This document shows positions 35,622-43,249 of a DNA stretch of 64,000 nucleotides, piece by piece. The position numbers and the translations under genes were made by a program. Below the pieces are notes generated by a model. The model worked only from the letters and a program-made list of their open reading frames with translations. It made no database searches and was not told where the DNA came from. How positions within the stretch are numbered: position 1 is the first letter of the stretch; the number at the start of each line of letters is the position of its first letter. The stretch is from Tardiphaga alba (GTDB lineage: Bacteria > Pseudomonadota > Alphaproteobacteria > Rhizobiales > Xanthobacteraceae), in assembly GCF_018279705.1 (NCBI RefSeq), contig NZ_CP036498.1, forward strand, positions 1,753,001 through 1,817,000, given 5' to 3'.

Positions 35622-36071
35622 ATGCAGATGAATGACAGCCAGACCATTCCGGCCTCGCGCGAAGCCGTGTGGGCCGCGCTCAACAATCCCGACGTGCTGA
35701 AGCAGTGCATTCCCGGTTGCCAGGAGCTGGAGATGACGTCGCCGACGGAGATGACGGCTAAGGTCGTCATCAAGGTCGGCCCGGTGAAGGCAACCTTCGG
35801 CGGCAAGGTCACGCTCAGCGATCTCGATCCGCCGAACGGCTACAAGATCACCGGCGAAGGCTCCGGCGGCGTCGCCGGTTTCGCCAAGGGCGGTGCGGCG
35901 ATCCAGCTGGAAGCGGTCGGCGACAACGAGACGATCCTGCACTATCAGGTCGACTCGCAGATCGGCGGCAAGCTCGCCCAGCTCGGCGGTCGCCTGATCG
36001 ATGCGACAGCCAAGAAGCTGGCGGGCGAGTTCTTCACCAAATTCGGCGCCGTTGTCTCCGGCGCGAATTAG
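35622..36071 (+). CDS. coxG: CoxG/SRPBCC-family protein
   Basis: A 149-residue START-like (SRPBCC) protein: MQMNDSQTIPASREAVWAALNNPDVLKQCIPGCQEL followed by VKVGPVKATFGGKVTLSD-type core. In CO dehydrogenase clusters CoxG anchors the enzyme to the membrane through its C-terminal tail. Here the tail ends GAVVSGAN without a membrane helix, so its role is less clear. GAGGA precedes the ATG. Last gene of the operon; a strong terminator follows. Its presence supports calling the hydroxylase CO-dehydrogenase-like in assembly, not in substrate. Confidence 0.85.
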   Translation: MQMNDSQTIPASREAVWAALNNPDVLKQCIPGCQELEMTSPTEMTAKVVIKVGPVKATFGGKVTLSDLDPPNGYKITGEGSGGVAGFAKGGAAIQLEAVGDNETILHYQVDSQIGGKLAQLGGRLIDATAKKLAGEFFTKFGAVVSGAN

Positions 36072-36114
36072 CCGCGCGAAAGCTAGTCTACTCGCTCATA
36101 TCATCTGATATTTG

Positions 36115-36147
36115 AAAAGCCTCGGATCGTTGAGATCCGAGGCTTTT
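36115..36147. terminator. Strong terminator ending the hydroxylase operon
   Basis: Perfect 14-bp stem AAAAGCCTCGGATC (36115-36128) with its complement at 36134-36147 and the loop GTTGA; T-rich ends on both strands, so it also ends the minus-strand glycine-rich gene. Confidence 0.92.
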
Positions 36148-36177
36148 CATTCTTGGGCGGCACTCCGTCATGGATGC

Positions 36178-37716
36178 TCAGAGAATGTGAGCGCCCTGAA
36201 GATCGAGCAAGCCATGCTCGCCACCGAGCGGTGCCGTCAGGATATCGGTCAACGCCGAGATATCGATTGGCGCGGACACCGTATTGCCTGACGCGACGTC
36301 GCCGTTCAGCAAGCCGCCCGCAAGGCCGGTGCCGCCGAGCAATCCGCCGATGAGGCCGTTGCTGCCGAGCAGGCTGCCGGTCAGTCCATCGGTGCCGGAG
36401 CCGCCGAGGGCAGGGATGTCGAGGATTCCCGATCCTGTGAGTGCACCGAGACCGAGCAGTTGCTGTCCATTGGGGCCCACGTCGATCGCGTTGACACTCA
36501 CGGTATGGTTCGGATCAGCGCCCGGCGTCGACAGCAGGTCGAGGCCCAGGCCGTTCGTGCTTTCAGGACCGAGATCGACATCGATCAGGTGACCTGTCGG
36601 CGAAGCACCGGGATTGCCGACGACGCCCGACAGCAAGGCGCCATCGCCGCCGAGCCCGCCAAGCAGACCGCCGACCAGGCCGTCGCTACCGAGCAGGTTG
36701 CCGACCGGATTGCCCGCCCCGTCACCACCAAGGCCGGGCAGGCCGAGGCCACCGTCATTGGGGAGCAGGCCGACATCCAGCAGGTGCTGCCCATCGCCGC
36801 TGTCGAGCAGGTTCAGGTTCAGTGCATTCGTGTCGTCAGCATTCGGCTCTGCCAGCACATTCACCGAGAGACCGGTGCCGTCCTGTCCGCCAGGGTTCAC
36901 GGTGAGAAGGGGATCGATGCCGATCGAACCATTTTCACCACCGTTGAGAAGGCCACCCAGCAGGCCGTCGCCACCGATCAGGCCGCCGACGGGACCATTC
37001 GATCCGTCACCACCGAGACCGGGAAGAAGGCCGCCAGCGCCCGGCAACAGGCCGACATCGAGCAGGTTCTGGCCGTCACCGGTGTCGAGCACATTCAGGT
37101 TGAGGCCGGCTGTGTCGCTCGCATTTGGCTCTGCCAGCACATTCAACGAAAGACCGGTGCCATCCTGTCCGCCGGGATTCACTGTGAGAAGCGGATCGAT
37201 ACCGATCGAGCCATTTTCACCGCCGCCAAGCAGGCCACCCAGCAAGCCGTCGCTTCCGATCAGGCCGCCGACAGGACCATCCGATCCGTCGCCGCCAAGA
37301 CCCGGTACGAGACCAGGGAGAAGGCCGCCCGCTCCCGGCAGCACGCCGACATCGAGCAGGTTCTGACCGTCACCATCGCCGATGACGTTCAGATTGAGGC
37401 CGCCGGTGTCAGTCGGATCGGGCGGCGTAAGGACGTTCACAGACAGGCCGCTTCCGTTGTCGCCACCAACGCCGACGGTCAGAATCGGATCGATGCCGAT
37501 CACCGAGCCACCCGTACCGCCGCCATCACCGGATCCGCCGGTATTGCCACCGCCTGCATTGCCTCCACCGGGATTGCTTCCACTTCCGCCGGTGTTGCCG
37601 CCTCCACCAGGCGACGATGGATCACCGCTGGCGGGCGGAGGCGTGGCACCGGCTCCGCCCGGGACATAAACGTATTTCGTGTTGCCGTCGTAAGATGTTT
37701 CGTACGCCTGGGACAT
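36178..37716 (-). CDS. Glycine-rich protein with four about 94-residue repeats
   Basis: A 512-residue protein (start MSQAYETSYDGNTKYVYVPG). After a Gly/Asn/Pro linker (about 30-75) come tandem units of roughly 94 residues, each with the pattern IGIDPLLTVNPGGQDGTGLS, then LNVL, then GDGQNLLDVGLLPG and several GLLGGLL-type stretches; units 2 and 3 are very alike, unit 1 diverged and unit 4 most diverged. The C-terminus (DISALTDILTAPLGG onward) is hydrophobic and lacks Cys. No signal peptide is seen, so it may be exported by a C-terminal (type I) signal or stay inside. Function unknown. Confidence 0.7.
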   Translation of the reverse strand: MSQAYETSYDGNTKYVYVPGGAGATPPPASGDPSSPGGGGNTGGSGSNPGGGNAGGGNTGGSGDGGGTGGSVIGIDPILTVGVGGDNGSGLSVNVLTPPDPTDTGGLNLNVIGDGDGQNLLDVGVLPGAGGLLPGLVPGLGGDGSDGPVGGLIGSDGLLGGLLGGGENGSIGIDPLLTVNPGGQDGTGLSLNVLAEPNASDTAGLNLNVLDTGDGQNLLDVGLLPGAGGLLPGLGGDGSNGPVGGLIGGDGLLGGLLNGGENGSIGIDPLLTVNPGGQDGTGLSVNVLAEPNADDTNALNLNLLDSGDGQHLLDVGLLPNDGGLGLPGLGGDGAGNPVGNLLGSDGLVGGLLGGLGGDGALLSGVVGNPGASPTGHLIDVDLGPESTNGLGLDLLSTPGADPNHTVSVNAIDVGPNGQQLLGLGALTGSGILDIPALGGSGTDGLTGSLLGSNGLIGGLLGGTGLAGGLLNGDVASGNTVSAPIDISALTDILTAPLGGEHGLLDLQGAHIL

Positions 37717-38183
37717 CTGTACTTCTCCGTTGTCGATCAGCACCGCGGGAGAAATCGTGAAAGACGCGCAACGTTTCGCCATGGCTGCGCACGGAGGCAG
37801 ACAGGGCAAATCTCAGGCTAATGGTTTGAGTGCACTACGCATCAAAATCAGTTCGAAAGCGGCGCGCCGGGAACTGCACGGAAGATGCTACCGATCAGCA
37901 GTCGAACACACAGACATGCTGCTGGCAGGAACGTCGCAACGATCACGTGCGCGTTCGCTATTGGCCTATGGCCAATAGCGCATCAGCATTTCATGAAGCG
38001 ATCGGACAGGCTGACAACGAGGGCCAGCAGACAAAATCCGAGGAATGCAATTGAAGGAAGGTCGAACATCGGACCCGCACAATGAACTTTTACAACGTGG
38101 GTATCTTATTACGCGGTCCCACTGGACGCCATCAGAAGGCATCTAATCTGAATGGGCGTGGTTAAGGGCCGTCGCGGAGCGAT
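37717..38183. other. Gene-free region with an 11-bp inverted repeat
   Basis: A 467-base region. The only clear structure is CGCTATTGGCC (37955-37965) with its complement at 37969-37979 and the loop TAT, 239 bases before the glycine-rich gene. No T run follows, so it may be an operator rather than a terminator. No gene is supported; short open frames here lack Shine-Dalgarno sequences. Confidence 0.4.
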
Positions 38184-38519
38184 CTAGATTCCGCCACCAC
38201 GACGGCTCCGGGCCGCGGCGATACAGCCAGGCGACAGTTGCGATCGATGCTGGCGCATGCACGATCTGCGGGCGTCGGGATCGTTTGCAGCGTGACTGCA
38301 GAATGTCGCGATGTCACTTGCGCAAGCACCGCCACCGCCTCCACCGCCCATCATGCGACCTCCGCCGCCGCCACGTCCGGGCAGGCCGAAGTTCTGGCGG
38401 CAGTCTGCTGTATTGCAATCGCCAGGGCGCGGCCGTCCGTCCATGCCGTTTGCGAAAGCGGCGCTGGCATCAAACAATAAAAAGGCCGCAACGCCGGCAG
38501 CGAAAACTGACTTGATCAT
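38184..38519 (-). CDS. Secreted cysteine-rich (GLG1-type repeat) protein
   Basis: A 111-residue protein with a signal peptide (MIKSVFAAGVAAFLLFDASAAFA, cut near residue 23), a Gly-rich linker (about 50-65) and one Cys-rich repeat: CASDIATFC, then SCMRQHRSQLSPGC, the spacing of the bacterial versions of GLG1-type Cys-rich repeats. A separate pair, DCNTADC, lies before the linker. Probably periplasmic or extracellular. Function unknown. Confidence 0.7.
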   Translation of the reverse strand: MIKSVFAAGVAAFLLFDASAAFANGMDGRPRPGDCNTADCRQNFGLPGRGGGGGRMMGGGGGGGACASDIATFCSHAANDPDARRSCMRQHRSQLSPGCIAAARSRRGGGI

Positions 38520-38694
38520 TTGAACTCCAAAATCCGCAATATCAAAACGTCGAGACTATCCGCGACGTCTGATTTTGCAACAAGCGGCAATGCCTGGCGA
38601 TATCGAGCGCATGGCGGTGCGTGAGCGCTTGACACGATGATCGGGCACGGCAACGTTCTTCAAATTTGAGAACCAAAACATTGAGGAGGAGCCT

Positions 38695-39156
38695 ATGCCC
38701 AAACGGATGTGGATCGCGGGAGGCGCCAGCCTGGCGTCTTTGATCACTGCCTGCTGCATTTTCAGCACGTCAGCGATCGCGGATGTGTCTCTTGCGGCCA
38801 TCGGTATGGGCCACGGGGCGCCGTCTGCTGAAATGTTCAAGCAGTTTCAGGCGACCGCCAGTCGCTACAATGCGTCAGGCGAACGATTTCGCATCGATAC
38901 GCATTGCCCCTCTGCATGCACGATGTTCCTGCGCGTGCGAAAGGTCTGCATCGCGCCCGGCGCGAGTTTGGCCTTCCACGCTGGCGGCAATCCGAGGCGG
39001 GGCGTCGATCCCTATTACACCGGGCAGATGCTCAACGCCTACAAGCCCGCGCTGCGCAAATATCTGACCAGCAATGGCTATATGGACAGGTTTGATTTTC
39101 ACACTATTTCCGGTGACGAGATGATCCGGCGTTTCGGATATCCTGCCTGTCCATAG
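38695..39156 (+). CDS. Secreted protein, possibly ClpP/crotonase-like
   Basis: A 153-residue protein with a signal peptide (hydrophobic 8-28, cut near SAIA-DVS) and a strong GAGGAGGAG ahead of the ATG. The core RIDTHCPSACTMFLRVRKVCIAPGASLAFHAGG resembles predicted periplasmic ClpP-fold proteins, where the Ser in the xSAC motif (near residue 73) would be the nucleophile and the HAGG segment the oxyanion region. This is a resemblance by eye; a hydrolase role is inferred. It is too short for a full ClpP-like peptidase. Confidence 0.55.
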   Translation: MPKRMWIAGGASLASLITACCIFSTSAIADVSLAAIGMGHGAPSAEMFKQFQATASRYNASGERFRIDTHCPSACTMFLRVRKVCIAPGASLAFHAGGNPRRGVDPYYTGQMLNAYKPALRKYLTSNGYMDRFDFHTISGDEMIRRFGYPACP

Positions 39157-39202
39157 CGGGACCGCAAGCTGATCGACGCGTCCTTCTGCCTGCTTATGCG
39201 CT

Positions 39203-39227
39203 GGAACGATGCAATCCCGTCGGTGTT
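39203..39227 (+). promoter_or_regulatory. Near-match EcfG-type promoter
   Basis: GGAAC (39203-39207), 16-base spacer, TGTT (39224-39227), one base from the consensus CGTT. It would start transcription about 30 bases before the following small membrane protein. Confidence 0.4.
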
Positions 39228-39264
39228 CCCTCATCGACATCATGGCAATCGAAAGCGCAGCTAT

Positions 39265-39480
39265 ATGGCAGAAGGTCGTCCGACGCCGCCCCCGCGTGGT
39301 GCGAGCAAGTTCATCGTGATCGCCGGCATCATCGTCGCGCTGATGATTGTGACGATGTTCGTCGGCCTGAACATGCAACACGCACAAGACACGCGTGCGC
39401 AGCAGTCGGGGCAGGTCAAGCCCAGCGAGGTCCCGATACATGAGAAGGATCTCGGCAAGGCGCCGGTTCAGCCGAAGTGA
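39265..39480 (+). CDS. Small single-pass membrane protein
   Basis: A 71-residue protein (start MAEGRPTPPPRG). One membrane helix at about 15-37 (FIVIAGIIVALMIVTMFVGLNM) followed by a polar tail (HAQDTRAQQSGQVKPSE) that would be periplasmic. I recognise no family. A near-match EcfG promoter is just upstream, so it may be part of the stress response. The Shine-Dalgarno sequence is poor, so the start is uncertain. Confidence 0.55.
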   Translation: MAEGRPTPPPRGASKFIVIAGIIVALMIVTMFVGLNMQHAQDTRAQQSGQVKPSEVPIHEKDLGKAPVQPK

Positions 39481-39501
39481 TCGGCGTCGTGTCGGGATAG
39501 C

Positions 39502-39990
39502 TCAATTGATCATCCAGATGCGGCCGTTCAGGGCCGTCGCGAAGATCGTCCATGCGATGTAGGGTAGAAGCAGGCCGGCTGCGATCCGGTCGACCCGACT
39601 TCCAACGACGATAGTGGCTGCCAGAACAAGATCCAGCAATAGGATCACGACCAGCCCGCCAGCAATGCTATGCAGCCCGAAAAATACCTGGGACCAGATC
39701 GCATTGAGCGCCAGCTGCACAACGAACAACAGAAGCGCCGCCGTCCGAGCACGCGATGGCATGGCTTCCCAAAAGCGCCAGACCGCAATGGCCATCAAGA
39801 AATAGAGGATCGGCCACACGATGGGAAAAGCGATCCGTGGCGGCGTCCATGATGGCTTCTGCAGCCCGGCATACCAGGTCGGAATCTCGGGCGTCGTAAC
39901 GGTCGCGCCCAGCGCCGCCACTGCAAAACAAGCGGCGAGAGCGACGGCGAGCGCGATCAGTGATCTGCTGTTGGGCACGGGAATCTCCAA
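39502..39990 (-). CDS. tspO: TspO/MBR-family tryptophan-rich sensory protein
   Basis: Five-helix membrane protein of 162 residues that binds porphyrins and related molecules. Family marks: WYAGLQKPSWTPP in the first loop, FWEAMPSRARTAALLLFVVQLALNAIWSQVFFG and PYIAWTIFATALN. In Rhodobacter TspO modulates tetrapyrrole-linked gene expression in response to oxygen; whether this strain is photosynthetic cannot be told from the window. It stands alone. Confidence 0.93.
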   Translation of the reverse strand: MEIPVPNSRSLIALAVALAACFAVAALGATVTTPEIPTWYAGLQKPSWTPPRIAFPIVWPILYFLMAIAVWRFWEAMPSRARTAALLLFVVQLALNAIWSQVFFGLHSIAGGLVVILLLDLVLAATIVVGSRVDRIAAGLLLPYIAWTIFATALNGRIWMIN

Positions 39991-40056
39991 TGGTCCGATG
40001 GATCGGCGCTCAGGTGTTCAGTAATCACGCCGCTCGCTGCCGTCTTTCGAAACAGG

Positions 40057-40242
40057 CTAGCGCCGCGACGCACGTACCAAGGCAGCCGCCGCAAGCAAGA
40101 TGGCCACGCCGGCGATGCCAGCGCAGATCAATCCAGCCGGTGTCACGCGCGCGGTGCCCCGGAGATCGATGTATTTGCCGATCTGGATTTCACCAGCCGC
40201 GCGCATCTCTTCGGGATGGGTGATGGGTTCATGTTCAGCCAC
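40057..40242 (-). CDS. Small membrane protein, unknown
   Basis: A 61-residue protein with a polar N-terminus (MAEHEPITHPEEMRAAGEI) and one C-terminal membrane helix (about 35-56, AGLICAGIAGVAILLAAAALV) ending in RASRR. It is the last gene before the tRNA-bounded island. No domain recognised. The neighbouring stretch 40243-40387 shows nothing. Confidence 0.5.
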   Translation of the reverse strand: MAEHEPITHPEEMRAAGEIQIGKYIDLRGTARVTPAGLICAGIAGVAILLAAAALVRASRR

Positions 40243-40387
40243 GCGCTGCTCCGTTGTTTCTGGCCAGGCATCTCTTCGCGCTTATATCGTGAGATGTCGA
40301 AGTAGGTCGGGACCCAGCTCGGGGCAAGCGAAGCGCTTTTGGCGAATCTATGTGGTCCGGTGAGGAGCGCAAACAGACCATTCAAAC

Positions 40388-40437
40388 CATTGGTGGGCCC
40401 ACCAGGACTCGAACCTGGAACCAGACCGTTATGAGCG
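40388..40437 (-). repeat. Left attachment site (duplicated 3' half of tRNA)
   Basis: Matches the intact tRNA(CAU) from the anticodon loop to the CCA end plus three flanking bases; identity stops at 40438. It cannot form a full tRNA. Confidence 0.85.
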
Positions 40438-40609
40438 ATCCCCCGCGCAGGATCAAAAAATATAAATCAAATCAAACGTTTGCATTGCAAATGGTGTTGT
40501 GAAAATCACGCAAACACATTTGCTTTTCTTGCACGTTTGTTGCTGTTTATGCGCGCTCATTTGCATTCGTGCACATGCATTCCCCTCGCTAGGTTAAGAC
40601 TTGCTTAGG
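40438..40609. other. AT-rich junction inside the left island end
   Basis: A 172-base non-coding stretch, much richer in A and T than the flanks, with many TTTGC/GCAAA motifs and a perfect inverted repeat TTTGCA-T-TGCAAA at 40479-40491. These could be recombinase arm sites or simply foreign DNA downstream of the CD-NTase gene. Confidence 0.4.
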
Positions 40610-41497
40610 TCACAATAGTCCGAATTTTGGAAAGCGGTCAGCGTAGAGGAGATTCAGCTTCGCTATTGCAGCTGCGGGTTTGCCTGCATTCTTTTCTTGG
40701 GCAGCTTGATCGGACCATGTGGCTGCGTTGCTGAGTTTGCTCAAGGCATCTGCTCTTGAAGTAACGCTGGAGCATGCGCTTAGTACGAACTGATCATCTG
40801 GAAATCTTGGATCTGGTACGCCAGCAAGTTGATCGTTCCACAAAGTTTTCAGGACGTTTTTGAGATCAATGTCATAGATGATGACACTCTCGTTTCTCAT
40901 CAGTTCGGCTGTACGCATCTCGAGATAGAATGATCGAATGGGAACGTTCCGGTAGAATTTCCAGGCTTTCACAAGCCTGATTAGCGGTTTGAGTTTTCCA
41001 TCTAGCTTCCTGTCGAGCGAGTCGACCCATTCCTTGTGCGACTCGGGCGCACTAAATTTCCACCCTCCGTTCTCGTCGGGCATGTCGAATTGACGAAAAC
41101 CAAGCTTTGTCTGACCTGTTGCGTCGACCGGGATGATCTCGACGCGCTCTGCGCCTTCATCACCAAACGGTATTTGTACTCCCGGTCCGCTTACGCGGAT
41201 GTTTGCCGTATTGGGAAACCTTGATCGCATGGAGGCAGCCACCGCTGTAAGCGTCGAGGCCGAATTGGCTTTCAGATTTTTTGTCGGAATGACGGCAAAA
41301 TAATCGACGTCGCTATAGCCGCGTATGTTGGTTGCCGCGCCGAATGATCCAGTACGGAACATTGTAATAAGCTCGAAATCAGCTTTGAGTTTTGCCTCCA
41401 CTGAAGCGCGATGGGAGGCCGCGCTTTGAGTTTCTTGCCGAGATGTTGTTAGAGTAACGAGAAATGCCTCGAATGCATCCTCAACCGTTAAGGGCAT
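40610..41497 (-). CDS. CD-NTase (SMODS-family cyclic oligonucleotide synthase)
   Basis: A 295-residue nucleotidyltransferase of the cGAS/DncV-like family. Active-site marks: GS at 50-51 (FRTGSFGAAT), the metal-binding pair Asp63 and Asp65 (GYSDVDYFAV) and a third acidic residue at Glu120 (RVEIIPVD). An OAS-type helical C-terminal region follows, with LIRLVKAWKFYRN near 173-183. When triggered by phage infection such enzymes make cyclic di- or trinucleotides that activate a partner effector; the nucleotide made here is unknown. It overlaps the S-4TM gene by 17 bases, so it is the second gene of that operon. Confidence 0.85.
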   Translation of the reverse strand: MPLTVEDAFEAFLVTLTTSRQETQSAASHRASVEAKLKADFELITMFRTGSFGAATNIRGYSDVDYFAVIPTKNLKANSASTLTAVAASMRSRFPNTANIRVSGPGVQIPFGDEGAERVEIIPVDATGQTKLGFRQFDMPDENGGWKFSAPESHKEWVDSLDRKLDGKLKPLIRLVKAWKFYRNVPIRSFYLEMRTAELMRNESVIIYDIDLKNVLKTLWNDQLAGVPDPRFPDDQFVLSACSSVTSRADALSKLSNAATWSDQAAQEKNAGKPAAAIAKLNLLYADRFPKFGLL

Positions 41498-42359
41498 TGG
41501 GCTGCTCCTGGGCTGCTCGTCGTTCTTCCCGATCTTGTTGATAGGCTGCCCATCCTTCGTTCAATTTATCGGCCTGCATTGCGTACGCTCGTGGAACGCT
41601 TTCGGGCGCTGCTTCGACAGCACTATGATAATCTGCATAAGCAAGAAGCACGTCAGCGAGAGGGTACGCGGCCGCATCAGCTGTAATCAGACGCTGTCGA
41701 ACATCTCGTATTTCTTTGGCTGCATCGCGATGTGCCCGGTATGCTCCGAAGACGTCTGCAGACATTGCGAAAACAAGGAGGGCGAGAACTACGCGTACGA
41801 TAGCTTGCCCCGTGTCACGTCCAACATAAGGCGTTACTCCAAACGCAATTGCAGCACATATAACTGCGAAGCCAACTAAGATGATTAGCATGACAAGCGC
41901 GCTCATTCGTTGTAAGCGCTCACTGTAAAAGGCCGACTCCTCAAGCATTTCTCCTAGGCGCGCTGGCCCAGGCGGAAGCTTCGTTGCGTAATAGTCGGAT
42001 TTTTCACACTTAGCTGCCTCACTGGGAGAAACGGTGAAGCGTTCACGAAGCGCATGCGCTTCGCTTGGCGAAAGTGAAGTGTTTAATCCACCTAACAGAA
42101 GAGCGCCTCGCAGCGCTGCCTGTCCTGCACCTCGTATGCGGGTGTAACGTGCATTTACAAACCACCAAACTACAATAAGCGCAGTCCCCAAGAAGGCGAG
42201 GCAATACAGTGCGTCGCTATGATGGTCCGGGATCAGGACGGCGACTGCGGCGGGCACTGCTGCAGCGAGCTGCAAGATGAAGAGCCAGAGTCGGTACGTA
42301 GCACTCTTTGCAAATTCCGCGCGGAGATAGCCGACAAGGTTTGCCGATGAAAGAGACAT
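41481..42359 (-). CDS. S-4TM-type membrane effector partner of the CD-NTase
   Basis: A 292-residue membrane protein with four predicted helices in two pairs: about 22-43, 49-70, 152-175 and 185-206. The middle cytoplasmic region holds SDYYATKLPPGPARLGEMLEESAFYSERL (split: SDYYATKLPPGP near 121-132 and EESAFYSERL near 140-149), typical of the SMODS-associated four-helix (S-4TM) family. The C-terminal 85 residues are a charged helical tail. Such effectors are predicted to permeabilise the inner membrane when they bind the signal nucleotide, causing abortive infection. ATG at 42359 follows AAGGA; an in-frame upstream start is not needed. Confidence 0.8.
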   Translation of the reverse strand: MSLSSANLVGYLRAEFAKSATYRLWLFILQLAAAVPAAVAVLIPDHHSDALYCLAFLGTALIVVWWFVNARYTRIRGAGQAALRGALLLGGLNTSLSPSEAHALRERFTVSPSEAAKCEKSDYYATKLPPGPARLGEMLEESAFYSERLQRMSALVMLIILVGFAVICAAIAFGVTPYVGRDTGQAIVRVVLALLVFAMSADVFGAYRAHRDAAKEIRDVRQRLITADAAAYPLADVLLAYADYHSAVEAAPESVPRAYAMQADKLNEGWAAYQQDREERRAAQEQPNALNG

Positions 42360-42515
42360 CAAAATCCTTACGGTTGTAAAGCTCAATCTTTACAGCAAAA
42401 ACGAGGTGCCGAGTAGGCGTCGATGATCACTGTCCACCGCGTCTTTTCGGATCGCTCCGCTGGCGATGATGCTGGGAGATTGGCCGGGGAAGCCTCCAGG
42501 CACGAAGCCCGACCT

Positions 42516-42746
42516 TCAAAGGCTGACCTTCGCTTCTACCTGCTTAAGTATTCTGCTGGGTGTTGTCTCGAGCGCGCTCGCCAGTCGGAAAAGAACTATC
42601 AACGTCGGGGATTTTAGGCCTCGTTCGACCTGACTCACGTATGTCCGATGAATATCTGCACGCTCTGCCAGTTCCTCCTGTGAGAGGCGGGCAGACTGTC
42701 TCAGCGAAGCGAGAACTTTTCCGAACGCGACATTAGAGTTTTCCAC
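42516..42746 (-). CDS. XRE-family helix-turn-helix regulator of the island
   Basis: A 76-residue Cro/C1-type protein: VLASLRQSARLSQEELAERADIHRTYVSQVERGLKSPTLIVLFRLASAL is a complete XRE helix-turn-helix (split as LSQEELAERA and HRTYVSQVERGLKSP). No other domain. It is 156 bases upstream of the effector gene on the same strand and divergent from the excisionase-like gene, so it may set expression of either. Regulators of this type accompany many defence systems; direct control is inferred. Confidence 0.82.
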   Translation of the reverse strand: MENSNVAFGKVLASLRQSARLSQEELAERADIHRTYVSQVERGLKSPTLIVLFRLASALETTPSRILKQVEAKVSL

Positions 42747-42808
42747 ATTCTCATCGTCGTCTGCTGAACACTAAAGTTCCACAGACTATAGTATTCAAGA
42801 ATCATGTA

Positions 42809-43234
42809 GTGAGCATAGCGCCGCGTGATGGAGACCCGGACTTGGACGAAGAGCACAGCAAGTTTACACCAAATGCTCCGCTGCGCTTGGAGGTAGCAGT
42901 GAAGGCAGCATTTCCGGCAGGGGGCCTAACTGTTGCAGGTCTCAGGAAGGAGATCGCTCGCGGGCGCTTGGAGGTCGAACTCATAGCCGGAAAACACTTC
43001 ACGACGCTTGCTGCCATCGAACGAATGCGAGAGCGATGCAGGAGTAATCCGATGGATACTGCAGCGTCGGAGACGCTGACTCAGCGCGATGTTGCGTCCA
43101 TCGCCGCGAAAGAAACGCACGCTGCAAGCTCGGCATTACTACGCCTTGTGAAGGCTGATCTTGAGCGTAGTCGAGCAAAGCGTCAGCAAGCGCGAATGGC
43201 GAAAGGAAAGAAGAAGTCAATTCGAGATGGTTGA
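42809..43234 (+). CDS. Excisionase-like / integrase-associated small protein
   Basis: A 141-residue protein starting at a GTG. The region LRLEVAVKAAFPAGGLTVAG, RKEIARGRLEVELIAGKHFTTLAAIERMRERCRS (about 25-75) resembles small DNA-binding proteins that sit beside tyrosine integrases in rhizobial islands. The tail is very basic (ERSRAKRQQARMAKGKKKS). It ends 84 bases from the tRNA 3' end, where an integrase would normally be. It may be a surviving directionality factor after loss of the integrase. Resemblance was judged by eye. Confidence 0.5.
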   Translation: MSIAPRDGDPDLDEEHSKFTPNAPLRLEVAVKAAFPAGGLTVAGLRKEIARGRLEVELIAGKHFTTLAAIERMRERCRSNPMDTAASETLTQRDVASIAAKETHAASSALLRLVKADLERSRAKRQQARMAKGKKKSIRDG

Positions 43235-43249
43235 ATTTATGTGGAACCA

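Noticed and set aside
37927..37954. GGAAC...CGTT in the gene-free region after 37717
   Set aside because: Spacer is 19 bases, outside the 16-17 range, and no plus-strand gene follows.
42423..42617. Possible 64-residue gene overlapping the XRE regulator on the opposite strand
   Set aside because: No Shine-Dalgarno sequence or domain, and it runs antisense into a clear helix-turn-helix gene.
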